Source: Plotosus lineatus (Eukaryota > Chordata > Actinopteri > Siluriformes > Plotosidae). From it: DNA of 64,000 nt. Within the stretch, counting starts at the first letter, position 1; every line of letters begins with the position of its first letter. Below the pieces are notes generated by a model, which made no database searches, was not told the origin of the DNA, and saw only the letters and a list, made by a program, of their open reading frames with translations. This document shows, one piece after another, positions 13,012 to 23,577 of this stretch. The DNA lies in NCBI GenBank assembly GCA_024760905.1, contig CM045745.1, positions 6,292,282 to 6,356,281 of the forward strand, in the 5' to 3' direction. A program made the translations under genes and the position numbers.

Positions 13012-13668
13012 CAATGGTACCTCACCTTACAATAGTTCCAGCAAATGAAAAATCCAGGCTACGAAAAACATTTTCCTAAATTTTTTGTCTCTGGATACGA
13101 AACAAGTTCACGTTTCGAAAGCACCATCTCAAAAATTCAAACAATGCATGAGTTGCTCTCCTATTCGCTCTCTTCCAACATCCCGCCCCACTGGCCTCCC
13201 ATTGGCTATCTCCCAACATCCCACCCCGCTGGCCTCCCATTGGCTATCTTCCAACATCCCGCCCCACTGGCCTCCCATTGGCTAGGAGGGATGATGCAGC
13301 TCCCTTCCAATGCCTATTATGGAGCTGTATCTCCATAATACCCATGATGCTTTTCATGTAAAGGACAGAGTTACTGTTGTTTCACGAGTTTTTTGAGTGT
13401 GCTCATTGCAACTTTATTTTTTGGCTCAGGCTTTTAACCTTGCATAAACATTTGTAAGATTATAACTCTGTTAAGAAGACACGGTCAACACAAAGTAAAT
13501 ACCTTAAAAGGTATGCTTTTATCATTTTTAAAGGGTTTAGGGGGGTAGTATTGGGGGCCTTGGAACAAATCATGCGTTTTACATGTAAAATGTGGTTCTA
13601 CTTACAAAAAATCTAGGTTACAAAACTACCTCTGGAACGGATTAATTTCGTAAGGTGAGGTACCACTG
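13012..13668. mobile_element. Tigger/pogo MITE with 20-bp TIRs (family T2 relative)
   Basis: The left end is TA then caatggtacctcaccttac. The right end, reversed, is cagtggtacctcaccttacg then TA at 13669-13670. The arms continue into the family signature (aaaatccaggctacgaaaaa on the left, ggaacggattaatttcgtaa on the right). At 13165-13285 it has three tandem copies of a 39-bp unit containing cctcccattggct, a unit that is single-copy in the other T2 elements. No transposase is left. Confidence 0.85.
13165..13285. repeat. 39-bp minisatellite, 3 copies, each with a CCAAT box
   Basis: The unit runs from ccaacatccc to ctcccattggct, about 39 bp. Each unit carries ATTGG, the reverse of a CCAAT box. 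ORFs across it encode repeats of PPHWPPIG-type peptide, which is an artefact. Confidence 0.9.
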
Positions 13669-13934
13669 TAATGGCAAAATGACAAAACAATGTAAACTAT
13701 ATGTGCTTACTAGAAACGGTGTATTGTCAAAGTGATAATAAACCAACCCCTTTACCATAAACTGTTATATGTAAATAAGTAATTGATAACAAGATAACTA
13801 AACATGTGATAATATTTGTGAGTGCATAAATGATGCAACCTTTTGTGTGGCTATGGGCACGGCCATCATATTTTTCTGCAGCAGGTTGATTTTACAACAT
13901 CTCTGAAGTCAACAACAGATCATAATAATATATC
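13669..13934. other. AT-rich spacer
   Basis: Nothing recognised between the MITE and the AT palindrome. Confidence 0.4.
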
Positions 13935-13941
13935 GGGTAAA

Positions 13942-14039
<98 letters not shown>

Positions 14040-14057
14040 ATATATATATATTTACCC
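13935..14057. repeat. AT-rich palindrome bounded by gggtaaa / tttaccc
   Basis: An A run leads into about 90 bp of alternating TA, then tgtgtgtg and TA again. The whole is closed by tttaccc, the reverse complement of the opening gggtaaa. It can fold on itself almost end to end. Confidence 0.85.
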
Positions 14058-14254
14058 TGCCCTGATAGTGTTGAATGAATAGCTTTGCGCCTTTTTTCTG
14101 TTCCTTTGATTTCCAATACACTTGAAGTTGATGTGGAAGTGAATCACTGCTGGTGGGGAGCATGAACTGAAGAACTAGGATAACAACACATTCTATAACA
14201 TTTTTACCCGTTTCGAAAACTTTGATTTTCAAATAAGTTCAAATAAGTACAGAG

Positions 14255-14592
14255 GACAGTGGTGGTCTAGTGGTATAAGGCGCCGGATCGCTGATCCAAA
14301 GGTTGGGGGTTCGAGTCCCACTCTCCACAAGGTTGTCACTGTCCCCCCAGTGCAGCTAACTGGGTTATCAAAGGCTGGCCATGTCTGTCACTGTCTATGG
14401 TGTGAGGCATGTAAAAGAACCATTGCTGACTTTCGACAAGAGTAGGCTGAAAAGCCGTCAGCGTGTTTCCGCCCTGCGATGGCCTGGCGAGCTGTCCAGG
14501 GTGTACTCTGCCCTCGCCCTGAGTTGGCTGGGATGGGCACCAGCCTCCCCGTGACCCTAATTAGGATGAAGCGATTACAGAAAATGATAAAC
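14255..14592 (+). mobile_element. SINE-A with L2-like tail, well preserved
   Basis: The head reads cagtggtggtctagtggta then gcgccggatcgctgatccaa and gggttcgagtcccac. This resembles tRNA-Ser in box A, in the GCT anticodon position (ggatcGCTgatcc) and in box B, without the long variable arm. The core contains taactgggttatcaaaggc and gtaaaagaaccattgctgac. The tail is gcgatggcctggcgagctgt to gtgaccctaattaggatgaa. No RTE-like segment is present. Confidence 0.9.
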
Positions 14593-15036
14593 TGCAGGTC
14601 ATACAGGTTCTGACTGCACACAATTCTCAGCTATTTTCTGCACATATTGTTGTTCATATACTGTATCCATCCAACCTGAAAGCTCATTCCTAAAGCTTTC
14701 TGAGTCCAAAGGGCATTCTTCTGGGGAAAAATCTGTGAGACTCACTAATCAAACTGTTGCATTAATTACATTTGTTGATCAATTTTTCTTATAGATTTCC
14801 AGGAGTAACAGCTGGGAACACAAAAACAGTGCTGCAGTATAAAGTATATATAAATAGACATTAGAAGAAACTATATTCACAGTAAGGTCTATTTACCAGA
14901 GAAATTGCTTTTAAATTATGCCTTGTGTATGTGAGGACATCTGTAAATCTGATGTGGAAGTGTTATCATTGAGTTTTTATTACAAAATTACAGGTCAGAG
15001 AACACTGGATAATATACATTGAAGCAGCAAACATTA
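14593..15036. other. AT-rich spacer
   Basis: Nothing recognised between the SINE and the TIR-bounded unit. Confidence 0.4.
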
Positions 15037-15291
15037 GAAGAGTTCAGATGCAAAAGCCTCTAAGCGCCATCTCAATGAAATTTTACTTATCAACAGTTTA
15101 TAACTGCTTTCTATAACAAGTTTCCATATATCACATTCATTTTTTTCCAAACCCCGTTTGGTCATACAAAATAAGCATCTGAAATTTCCATTGTTTAGCA
15201 AAAGCCTCTACACACCTCACCTCTTACAATGCAAAACCCACTATCTTCAATTGAGCCAATCAGAACATCCCATTCAGCATTGCATTAATAT

Positions 15292-15972
15292 TTCAATGAA
15301 GTGGTGAAGGAAGACCTAAAAGAATTTCAGAATTTATGGCGGTTTTCTGATTCTTGCGATGGGCAGAATAAAAACATCAGTGTCTTGTCCATGCTGTTTG
15401 CGGTCCGTAATCAGACATTTCCGAATTTGATCATTGATTATCACTTTCCGTGGACACAGAGGACCATACTTGCATGGTTCGTGGACACAGTTTCCTTCCC
15501 GCTGACGGAGCTTTTGGGTGGATCGAGCAAGATGTACGTAGAAAGGAGACAATATTGCTGCCATCAGAATCTGTAGTTATTCTTCAAAATCACGGAGAGA
15601 TGCATGAATATGGTAAAGACTGGAAGTGTTATGACTACAAGAAAGAGGCTGTTTGATTCAGTACGGCCAAGCGTTCATTCAAAATAAGCGAGGCTAAAGT
15701 CCTCCAAATAGCAGATGAGAAACTGGGCTTTAAAACCTCGTTCAGTGGAGAATTCTGCAAACAAGCGTGGAAAAGAGTGGATCAACTTTAACCCCACCGA
15801 CTCAGGGGATGTAAACTGAGTGAAACTTGCAAAAAAAGCGGGATGTTCTGAAACTCATCGATGACTTGGGGGGGTAAATGAAGCTGTGAGACAGCACTAT
15901 GAAAATGTACTGTCCAGCGCCGGAGAACAAAATGCTGGTGTACAGGACTTGGAAGACATTGATGATGAATAA
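15292..15972 (+). pseudogene. Degenerate ORF resembling the DUF7869 family
   Basis: Two adjoining frames give FSDSCDGQNKN, LIIDYHFPWT, then RGHSFLPADGAFGWIEQDVR, KETILLPSES and EYGKDWKCYDYKKEAV. The order of an SDxCxGQNKN motif, an IIDYHF strand and a GHSxxPxDxxFG motif is what I remember of the uncharacterised, transposon-like DUF7869 proteins of animals. A frameshift lies near 15455, stops follow near 15655, and further frames read KRSFKISEAKVLQIADEKLG and FKTSFSGEFC. Only the C-terminal part is present. The role is unknown. The family assignment is from memory of motifs and needs a profile search. Confidence 0.5.
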
Positions 15973-16000
15973 GAGTCTTCAAATATTATTTTTGTGGTTT

Positions 16001-16340
16001 TCATTTCATTTTCTGTAACTGCTTCATCCTAATTAGGGTCGCGGTGGAGGCTGGTGCCCATCCCAGCCAACTCAGGGCGAGGGCAGAGTACACACTGGAC
16101 AGCTCACCAGGCCATCGCAGGGCGGAAACACGCCGACGGCTTTGCAGCTACTCTTGTCGAAAGTCAGCAATGGTTCTTTTACATGCCTCGCACCATAGAC
16201 AGTGACAGACATGGCCGGCCTTTGATAACCCAGTTAGCTGCACTGGGGGAGACAGTGACAACCTTGTGGAGAGTGGGACTCGAACCCCCAACCTTTGGAT
16301 TAGCAATCCAGTGCCTTATACCACTAGACTACCACTGGTG
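16001..16340 (-). mobile_element. SINE-A with L2-like tail, inserted in the DUF7869-like unit
   Basis: On the minus strand: head accactagtggtataaggc..., box B ggttcgagtcccac, core, then the tail ending cctaattaggatgaagcagt. It is flanked by tttttgtggttt at 15989-16000 and again at 16344-16355. It is therefore a clean insertion younger than its host unit. Confidence 0.9.
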
Positions 16341-16708
16341 GTCTTTTTGTGGTTTCGAACAAACTTAAATTTTTGAACGAATATGAATATGTGATTATCG
16401 GAGTTGATGGCCCGGACCAATTTTGATTTTGATGCATTTTTTCTTTAGTTACAAAAGCTGGGACTTGTCAGGTTTTGCAAAAAATCTGGACTTAGAGGTT
16501 TTTGTTGAAAAATACATTTTGAAAAAATTTAAAAATTAACCTTTGAAAAATGTTAGATTTTGAAAAATACTGTAGAATTTTTGTTTTTAAGTCTTCTTTT
16601 GATAAATAACAAAGACTGCTTGAATTAAATCAAAACATCTAAACAAATTAAACTTGATTTAAAACCAAAGCATTTTTGGAATTAGAGGTTTTTGCATCTG
16701 AACTCTTC

Positions 16709-17477
16709 ATTTGCAGTCAAGATTAAAGGTTTTACAGGGCGCGCCTCGATTTGTTTTCCAAGTTTAAAACTGCATACCATTATGTCTGTCAACCCGAACA
16801 TACAGTATGCAATAACTGTGTCGTGTCTGCAAGGGATGTGTGCTGCAAGTAAACTTAAATTAACTTACTTGCTCAACCACAGCTGTCCTTTGTTGCATGT
16901 TGTATGGAAGATGTGGTGATGTATAACATGTCAAGGAGAAGAATTTAAAAATTACTATTTCTATTTTTTGAGTCCCATGTTACAAAAAAAAAATCCATGT
17001 TTAGCATATTGTGACTCATAACGCAAGTGTCTTAAGGAGAACTTTAAATGAATAAGTTTGGGGAACTACTAAGCGTGGATTTTGAATATTAAAAACAGAG
17101 ATGTTTATCTGATCAACTGCAGATTAAAAAGCCCACTGCACTGTCATTCGTCTTTATCTGATCTATTTTATATATATATATTTTTTTAATTTCCTACCTA
17201 TTACATCACCAGTATTATACCGCACATGTACACACACACACACTTTCAATCTCTTTTTTATGGGTCTGATGTTTGTAGTTGATTAGGGTTGAAGAGAGCA
17301 GAATGTCCGATTCACCAATAGAACCCTACTTATGCACAGTCACACAGCTTTGTGCACACAGAGGGTCAGGCTCCCCTAATTCCTCTCAGCCACAGTCATG
17401 GCTCTCCATCTAAACACCCCATTTCTCATGAAGCACCACATCTATCAGAATTTACCACAACAAGAGTGATGTCAAAA
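16709..17477. other. Spacer, nothing recognised
   Basis: AT-rich with a short CA tract near 17230. No supported ORF. The last 15 bp (from about 17464) are the target duplication of the following SINE. Confidence 0.4.
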
Positions 17478-18556
17478 GGGCAGTGGTGGCCTGGTGGTAA
17501 AAGGTGCTCGATTACTGATCCTAAGGTTGGGGGTTCGAGTCCAACTCTCCACAAAGTTGTCACTGTCCCCCCCAGTGCAGCGAACTGGGTTATCAAAGGC
17601 CAGCCATGTCTCTCACTGTCTATGGTGAGAGGTTCATGTGAAAGAACCATTACTGACTTTCAACAAGAGAGAGAGATTTTCTTTCGGCTTTTTCCCGTTC
17701 TCAGGGGTCGCCACAGCCAATGATTCGCACGTTTGATTTGGCAGAGGTTTTTACGTCGGATGCCCTTCCTGTCACAACCCTTTTAGCAAGGGACAGAAAC
17801 ACGCTGACGGCTTTGCAGCTACTCTTTACGAAAGTCAGCAATGGTTCTTTTACATGAACCTCTCACCATAGACAGTGAGAGACATGGCCCGCCTTTGATA
17901 ACCCAGTTAACTGCACTGGGGTGGGGACAGTGACAACCTTGTGGAAAGTGGGACTCGAACCCCCAACCCTAGGATCAGCGATCCAGCACTCTATACCACT
18001 ACTGACAAGAGTAGCTGCAAAGCCGTCAGCGTGTTTTCTTTCGGCTTTTTCCCGTTCTCAGGAGTCGCCACAGCCAATGATTCGCACGTTTGATTGGGCA
18101 TAGGTTCTTACGTCGGATGCCCTTCCTGTCACAACCCTTTTAGCAAGGGACAGAAACACGCTGACGGCTTTGCAGCTCCTCTTTACGAAAGTCAGCAATG
18201 GTTCTTTTACATGAACCTCTCACCATAAACAGTGAGAGACATGGCCTGCCTTTGATAACCCAGTTAGCTGCACTGGGGTGGGGACAGTGACAACCTTGTG
18301 GAAAGTGGGACTCGAACCCCCAACCCTAGGATCAGCAATCCAGCACTCTATACCACTACTGACAAGAGTAGCTTCAAAGCCGTCAGCGTGTTTCTGCCCC
18401 TTGCTAAAGGGTTGTGTCAGGAAGAGCATCTGACGTGAAAACCTATGTCAAATCAAACATCAAACATGCCAATCATTAATATGACTTCCATAAAGATGGA
18501 GGCAGATGATTCACTGTGGCGACCCCAGAAGGGAACAGCTGAAAGGAAAAGAAGAA
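17478..18556 (+). mobile_element. SINE-A with two inverted SINE-A insertions, tandemly duplicated
   Basis: The outer plus-strand SINE-A has its head at 17478-17668, and its core end and RTE tail at about 18356-18556. Between them lie two minus-strand SINE-A copies with their own RTE tails. Each is followed by the same piece of host SINE (tgacaagagtagct...). The repeated unit runs 17677-18033 and 18034-18390, exactly 357 bp each. The whole is flanked by agagtgatgtcaaaa at about 17464-17478 and 18556-18570. This implies insertion of the outer SINE, then an inverted SINE inside it, then one tandem duplication. Confidence 0.85.
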
Positions 18557-18609
18557 GAGTGATGTCAAAATTATTGGTATTGCTTGTGCATATACACATG
18601 ATATACACA

Positions 18610-19405
18610 TGATATACATATAATGTTTGCAGATGACATTGTGATCTGCAGTGAGAGCAGAGAACAAGTGCAGGAAAATCTAGAGAGGAGGAGGTATGCC
18701 CTGGAAAGGAGGGGAATGAAGGTCAGCCTCAGTAAGACAGAATACATGTGTATGAATGCCAAGGACCCAACTGGAACGGTGAGGTTACAGGGAGCAGAGA
18801 TAAAGAAGGTGGAGGATTTTAAGTACTTAGGCTCAACAATCCAGAGCAATGGAGAGTGTGGAAAAGAGGTGAAGAAGCGTGTGCAGGCAGGTTGGAATGG
18901 TTGGAGAAAAGTGTCCGGTGTGATGTGTAATAGGAAGGTATCGGCGAGAATGAAAGGAAAAGTGTACAAGACGGTGATGAGGCCAACGATGTTGTATGGT
19001 TTAGAAACAGTGGCGCTGAGGAAAAGACAGGAGGCAGAGCTGGAGGTAGCAGAAATGAAAATGTTGAGGTTCTCTTTGGGAGTAAAGAGGATGGATAGGA
19101 TCAGAAATGAGTACATCAGAGGGACAGCACATGTAAGACGTTTTGGAGACAAAGTCAGAGAGGCTAGGTTGAGATGGTTTGGACATGTACAGAGGAGGGA
19201 TAGTGAGTATATTGGTAGTAGGATGCTGAGGTTGGAACTACCAGGCAGAAGGTCTAGAGGAAGACCAAAGAGACGATTTATGGATGTGGTGAAGGCGGAC
19301 ATGAAGGTCGTTGGTGTAAGAGAAGAAGATGCAGAGGATAGGGTGAGATGGAGGCAGGTGTGGCAACCCCTGAAGGGAAAAGCCAAAAGGACAAGAAGAC
19401 AAGAA
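18610..19405 (+). mobile_element. RTE-clade LINE, 5'-truncated inside the RT domain
   Basis: The translation starts MFADDIVICSESREQVQENL, where FADD at about 18625-18636 is the RT catalytic motif. It continues in one frame through LQGAEIKKVEDFKYLGSTIQ, MRPTMLYGLETVALRKRQE and RLRWFGHVQRRDSEYIGSRM to EDAEDRVRWRQ. The frame is open for about 260 codons, which makes this the youngest-looking RTE copy. The end caacccctgaagggaaaagc plus (GAA/GAC)n is the RTE tail. The 5' part is absent, as is usual for incomplete target-primed reverse transcription. The equally long minus-strand frame is its shadow. Confidence 0.9.
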
Positions 19406-20187
19406 GACGTACACAATTATTTAATTAACAAGATATTACACTTCATGTCAAATGTTTTTATATTTCTTTACAGTACATGTTTATTTATATCTCACAGCAG
19501 GATCATATTCTCATATAGCTCCAGGCTGGTTGATCCATATGAGACATTTTTCTTTTTTCACATAAAACAATGTGTGAGTCTCACATCATGGCATATGTAC
19601 ATGTAATAAAGACATCAGGAATATTTGCAATTGAGACATTAGGGTTTACATTTCACATTTTCTTTGGAAGCATAATTCTAAGAACAGTATTACTATACAT
19701 CACAGTTTGTCATGTCAATTAAACATTAATTTTAAACAACTATCGACAGGACAATGTCTATTGCTTAAAGCATTATATATGTAAATAAAACTGAATTAAA
19801 TTAACCCTGTAGCACTGCATGTTGCAGATGTGCAACTTACTCTATTTATGATTCCCATGTTGCTTTCTATGACTGGACTTTTCTATGATCTATACTCATC
19901 ACTGAAATGTAAATCTTCTGCAGAGTTCAACATGAAATAAGAATAGAACTGCATTCATAATTTTTTAATGATATTTTAATCAGTCGTCCATGTATTATTC
20001 TTGTGACAGGCTTTGTTCAGGAGGGGACTTCTCTTTATCTTTGATGATGTAAGTCCTTCATAACCATGCCTTGAATTTGGGAGTTCACCCCATTCATCAG
20101 TCCTTGCTGTGATTTTGCTTAATATGAATAGTTCTTTTGTTTTGTTGATAGTTGTTTAAATCTGTTGCTGAGGATCAGTGTGTTGGC

Positions 20188-20188
<1 letters not shown>
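19406..20188. other. AT-rich spacer
   Basis: No gene or shared repeat noticed. The downstream part of the LINE frame to 19606 is read-through. Confidence 0.45.

Positions 20189-20249
<61 letters not shown>
20189..20249. repeat. (TA)n microsatellite
   Basis: Pure TA tract. Confidence 0.97.
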
Positions 20250-20251
<2 letters not shown>

Positions 20252-20715
20252 TTCTGATCACAAAACTGTTACTGAAATGCCACATTGGCCTTTTACATTT
20301 TTATGGCAGATTTAGAAAAAATAGTTTTTTTCCCCATTTTTAATGTATTAGCCTAATATGGATTAAAGGCTGGTAGATGTGGAATAATATTCCATGGAGA
20401 AGCATCAGCATCAAATTAACAGTAGGACGACTCAAAAGGTCAGTAACATTGAAAATCTATTAGTAATAATCGCTTTAGATAATAAATGTGTAATTAGTTA
20501 CACTTTGCCAATTGATAGTGCTTGACATGTTCAACTTTTCTTTATTATCTGAAGTTAATAAATGCAGATACATCAGTGATCGGTGTGAGCATGTACTATG
20601 TAACATGGCAGGAAAGGTTTTGTATATCATCAATCCATTTTAAGTGTGGTGCTTATTTACCAATTTTGCCACACACATGTAAATTCCGTAGCTCATTGTG
20701 TGTGCGCCAGTGCTG
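20250..20715. other. AT-rich spacer
   Basis: A 90-codon frame (20522-20794) ends in the following SINE and shows no domain. Confidence 0.4.
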
Positions 20716-20731
20716 TGATTCATGTTGTTTT

Positions 20732-21072
20732 TTCTGTCTTCCTTTCAGCTTTTTTCCCTTTTTTACTTGGGAGTCACCACAGCGGATCATCTGATTCGCA
20801 CGTTTGATTTGGCAGAGGTTTTTACGTTGGATGCATTTTTTTAGCAAGGGACAGAAACACGCTGACGACTTTGCAGCTACTCTTTACGAAAGTCAGCAAT
20901 GGTTCTTTTACATGCCTCTCACCATAGACAGTGAGAGACATGGCCCGCCTTTGATAATCCAGTTAGCTGCACTGGGGGGGACAGTGACAACCTTGTGGCG
21001 AGTGGGACTTGAACCCCCAACTTTTGGATCAGCGATCCAGCGCCCTATACCACTAGACCACCACTGCCCCTA
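20732..21072 (-). mobile_element. SINE-A, RTE-type tail, 16-bp target duplication
   Basis: Minus-strand head ggggcagtggtggtctagtg, box B gggttcaagtcccac, SINE-A core and RTE tail. The tail has lost the part around gaagggcatcc by a small deletion. It is flanked by tgattcatgttgtttt at 20716-20731 and exactly the same at 21073-21088. Confidence 0.92.
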
Positions 21073-21191
21073 TGATTCATGTTGTTTTGTGATCTGTGGA
21101 AACCCTAGCAGAAGCTCAGCAGGACATGAAAAATAATGAGGTCTTTCCCTTGCCAGAAAAAAAGGTGTGAAAAGGTGTAAACTAGGGAGTA

Positions 21192-22167
21192 TTGGGGCCC
21201 TCTACTTACAAAAACCTCTGAATACGAAAAATCCAGGTTACGAAAAACATTTTCCAAAACTTACGAAACAACTTCTTACGAAAAGCGCCAAACGCGCCAT
21301 TCAAAAATTCAAAGGCGCCATTGAAACATTAAAACGTGCCATTCAAACATTCAAACAATGCGCGGGTTGCTCTCTCATTGGCTGTTTCCCAACATCCCAC
21401 CCCGCTGGCCTCCCATTGGCCAGGAGGGAGGTGAACTGTACCCATTCCTGTACCCATACTTCCTGTTTGTCACACGTGTGAAGGAGAGTTGAACAGGACT
21501 GTTGCCTTATGAGGTTTTTTTTGAGAGTGATCATTGCAGCGTTATATTTCGTTATCCATCATGGGCCCCAAGAAAGTGATTCCTGGTGACACCAAAAAGA
21601 ATAAGAGAGCTCCGTTATCAATCAAAGTGAAGAAGATTATAAAAAATACGAAAATGGGATGCGGTTGAGCAAAATCGCAAATAAGCATGGCTGAAACCCC
21701 TCTTCAATCGGGACGATATTGAAGTAGAAGGAGACCTTAAAAGTGGAGATACAGTGACGGAGGCAATTATTTCGGAACGATATTGAAGCAGAAAGAGGCA
21801 TTAAAAGCGAAGATACAGTGACGGAGGCGATTATTTCGGAAAAAGCAACCGGCATATTTAAGGACCTTGTGAAGGGGGTGGGGTGGTGGTTCTTCAGACC
21901 AGCAACCCCGGACTTTAAAGCATTGCATGGGTGGTTCGAGAGATTTTAAAAAAGGTAAATAATTTTCTTTTACTTTTAACACTAACTTCATACACATTTC
22001 ATACAAAATTGGTGTAGTTTTATCATTTTAAAGGGTTTATGGGGTAGTCTTGGGAGCCTTGGAACAAATCACACGTTTCACATGTAAAATGCACCTCTAC
22101 TTCCGAAAACTGCAGGCTACAAAAAAGGCGCTGGAATGGATTAATTTCATAAGTACAGGGCCGACTG
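21192..22167 (+). mobile_element. Tigger-type element (family T2) with transposase remnant
   Basis: It sits between TA (21190-21191) and TA (22168-22169). The right end reads gggccgactg. The left end (ttggggccctctacttac) is mutated at its first bases. The arms contain the T2 signatures (aaaatccaggttacgaaaaa and ctggaatggattaatttcat). The inside carries a broken N-terminal transposase ORF from 21561, then joins directly to the 3' region. Length is 976 bp. Confidence 0.85.
21561..21960 (+). pseudogene. Tigger/pogo transposase, N-terminal DNA-binding remnant
   Basis: The start MGPKKVIPGDTKK is followed by a scrambled region where the sister copy at 53449 has a helix-turn-helix of CENP-B/pogo type. 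It continues as TEAIISEKATGIFKDL and ends DFKALHGWFERF. That is the start of the second CENP-B-like HTH, where family members continue into the DDE domain. Here the coding part stops and the sequence passes through aaaaaaggtaaataattttc into 3' sequence. A duplicated block (cggaacgatattgaag... and tcggaaaaagc) and several frameshifts make it inactive. Confidence 0.75.
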
Positions 22168-22347
22168 TATTTGAATTATTTCAAAAACTTTGCTTACCCA
22201 GTCTTTATATTTTGATATGATATTATGTCCCAGGCATGCACTAAAGATTTTGATGCATTGATTCACAAATAAACATTGACGTGGAATTTTTTGAATCAAG
22301 TTTGAATTTGGGTAGTTCAAAAATATGCCAATTTCATGATGTAACCC

Positions 22348-22361
22348 ATTATTATTATTAT

Positions 22362-22393
<32 letters not shown>

Positions 22394-22411
22394 CTAGTAG
22401 TAGTAGTAGTA
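22348..22411. repeat. (ATT)n(AGT)n trinucleotide tract
   Basis: ATT units at 22348-22361 pass into AGT units to 22411. Confidence 0.95.
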
Positions 22412-22699
22412 TTTATTTGTTTTATTAATAGAAAAAATGGACTCAAGTTGCAGTTGCATTACTGATGATTACTGACACTGTACATACCTGGATTGCGTTA
22501 TATGTGTTATTATGCTTGAAGCACATAACTTTAGTATATGAAGTGTAAATCATATGAAGGGCTGACAGCTACATTGGTCTAGCGTAGCCCACAAAAAAAG
22601 CTCATATTTTGAGAGACGTAGATAAAGACTTTGAATGCCAGAAAGGTCCTTTCATCTTCCTTATGGCCTTGAATCATATTGTGAACATTATCTCAATTT

Positions 22700-22702
<3 letters not shown>
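22412..22702. other. AT-rich spacer
   Basis: Nothing recognised. Confidence 0.4.

Positions 22703-22771
<69 letters not shown>
22703..22771. repeat. (TA)n microsatellite
   Basis: Pure TA tract. Confidence 0.97.
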
Positions 22772-22773
<2 letters not shown>

Positions 22774-23577
22774 CAAATATTTTCGTGTCATTTTTTTCAA
22801 AAACAGCTTTCTGCCACTCCAGGTCTCAGACCTTCACATCTCTAATGTGTATAAGGTTGAAGCATATATCTGATGACTTCATGTTCACATGAATTCTGCA
22901 ATAATTGCAATAAAATTCAGTTCAAATCAGTTACATTTACATACTATACATGTGTCAATTTATGATCACATTTGTACAAAAAAAAACTACACTGTTTGCT
23001 ACATAATATCACTGTAACATTGTGAACATGTTACAATAAACTTTGCTGGCTTATGTTTTATGGGAAATAAAAGCAAAAATATGCTACCCAAGTAATTGCC
23101 ACATTGCAGGCTTATACAGAAAGAGTGCGTCGGTGCACGAATATGAAAGGACAACGTTAAGAAACCTTTTCAGTCCCATGTACATAACACTACATAGGGA
23201 ATTAGGCATTGATGTTCTTTCAATACTGAAGCACAAAAAATCAACGGATTATTTAGGACTTTAAAGCATGTGTGGTTAAAAAAAGTCGAAATGGTACAGC
23301 AGAGATATTATCGAGAAAAGATGTCAAACTCAAGCTCCATGGATAATACATGGCCTATTGGCTTGTTCTATTGAAACAATCAGCGTGTGAATGATTTAGC
23401 CAGGTATTTTATAATCTCTGATATAAATAGATACTTCCTGGAACTGGATTTCCAGAGCTCACTGCACATCTGGTAATATCATTTTACCTACCCTTTTCTT
23501 CATTCTGAAGCTTCATTTTTCTTTTTAGATGCATAGTTCTGAATTATTAAATGATTTAACATTTGTTATAGTACATA
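22772..23577. other. AT-rich spacer, no gene
   Basis: A 73-codon frame at 23043-23264 lacks any motif. No shared repeats seen. Confidence 0.4.

Larger units (their letters stand above)
15037..16708 (+). mobile_element. TIR-bounded unit carrying a DUF7869-like ORF remnant
   Basis: The left terminal repeat at 15037-15063 starts gaagagttcagatgcaaaa and the right one at 16682-16708 is its reverse complement, 26 of 27 bases matching. Related scraps (gcaaaagcctcta at about 15199, cttagaggtttttg at about 16490) look like subterminal repeats. The unit encloses the broken ORF at 15292-15972. A SINE-A inserted later occupies about 16001-16340, so the original length was about 1.3 kb. A target duplication could not be fixed, and I do not recognise the superfamily. 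Confidence 0.6.

Noticed and set aside
14255..14330. tRNA-Ser gene
   Set aside because: tRNA-like head of SINE-A, repeated many times in the window and lacking the long variable arm.
18571..19416. 281-codon minus-strand ORF
   Set aside because: Antisense shadow of the RTE LINE C-terminal domain on the plus strand; its translation has no domain of its own.
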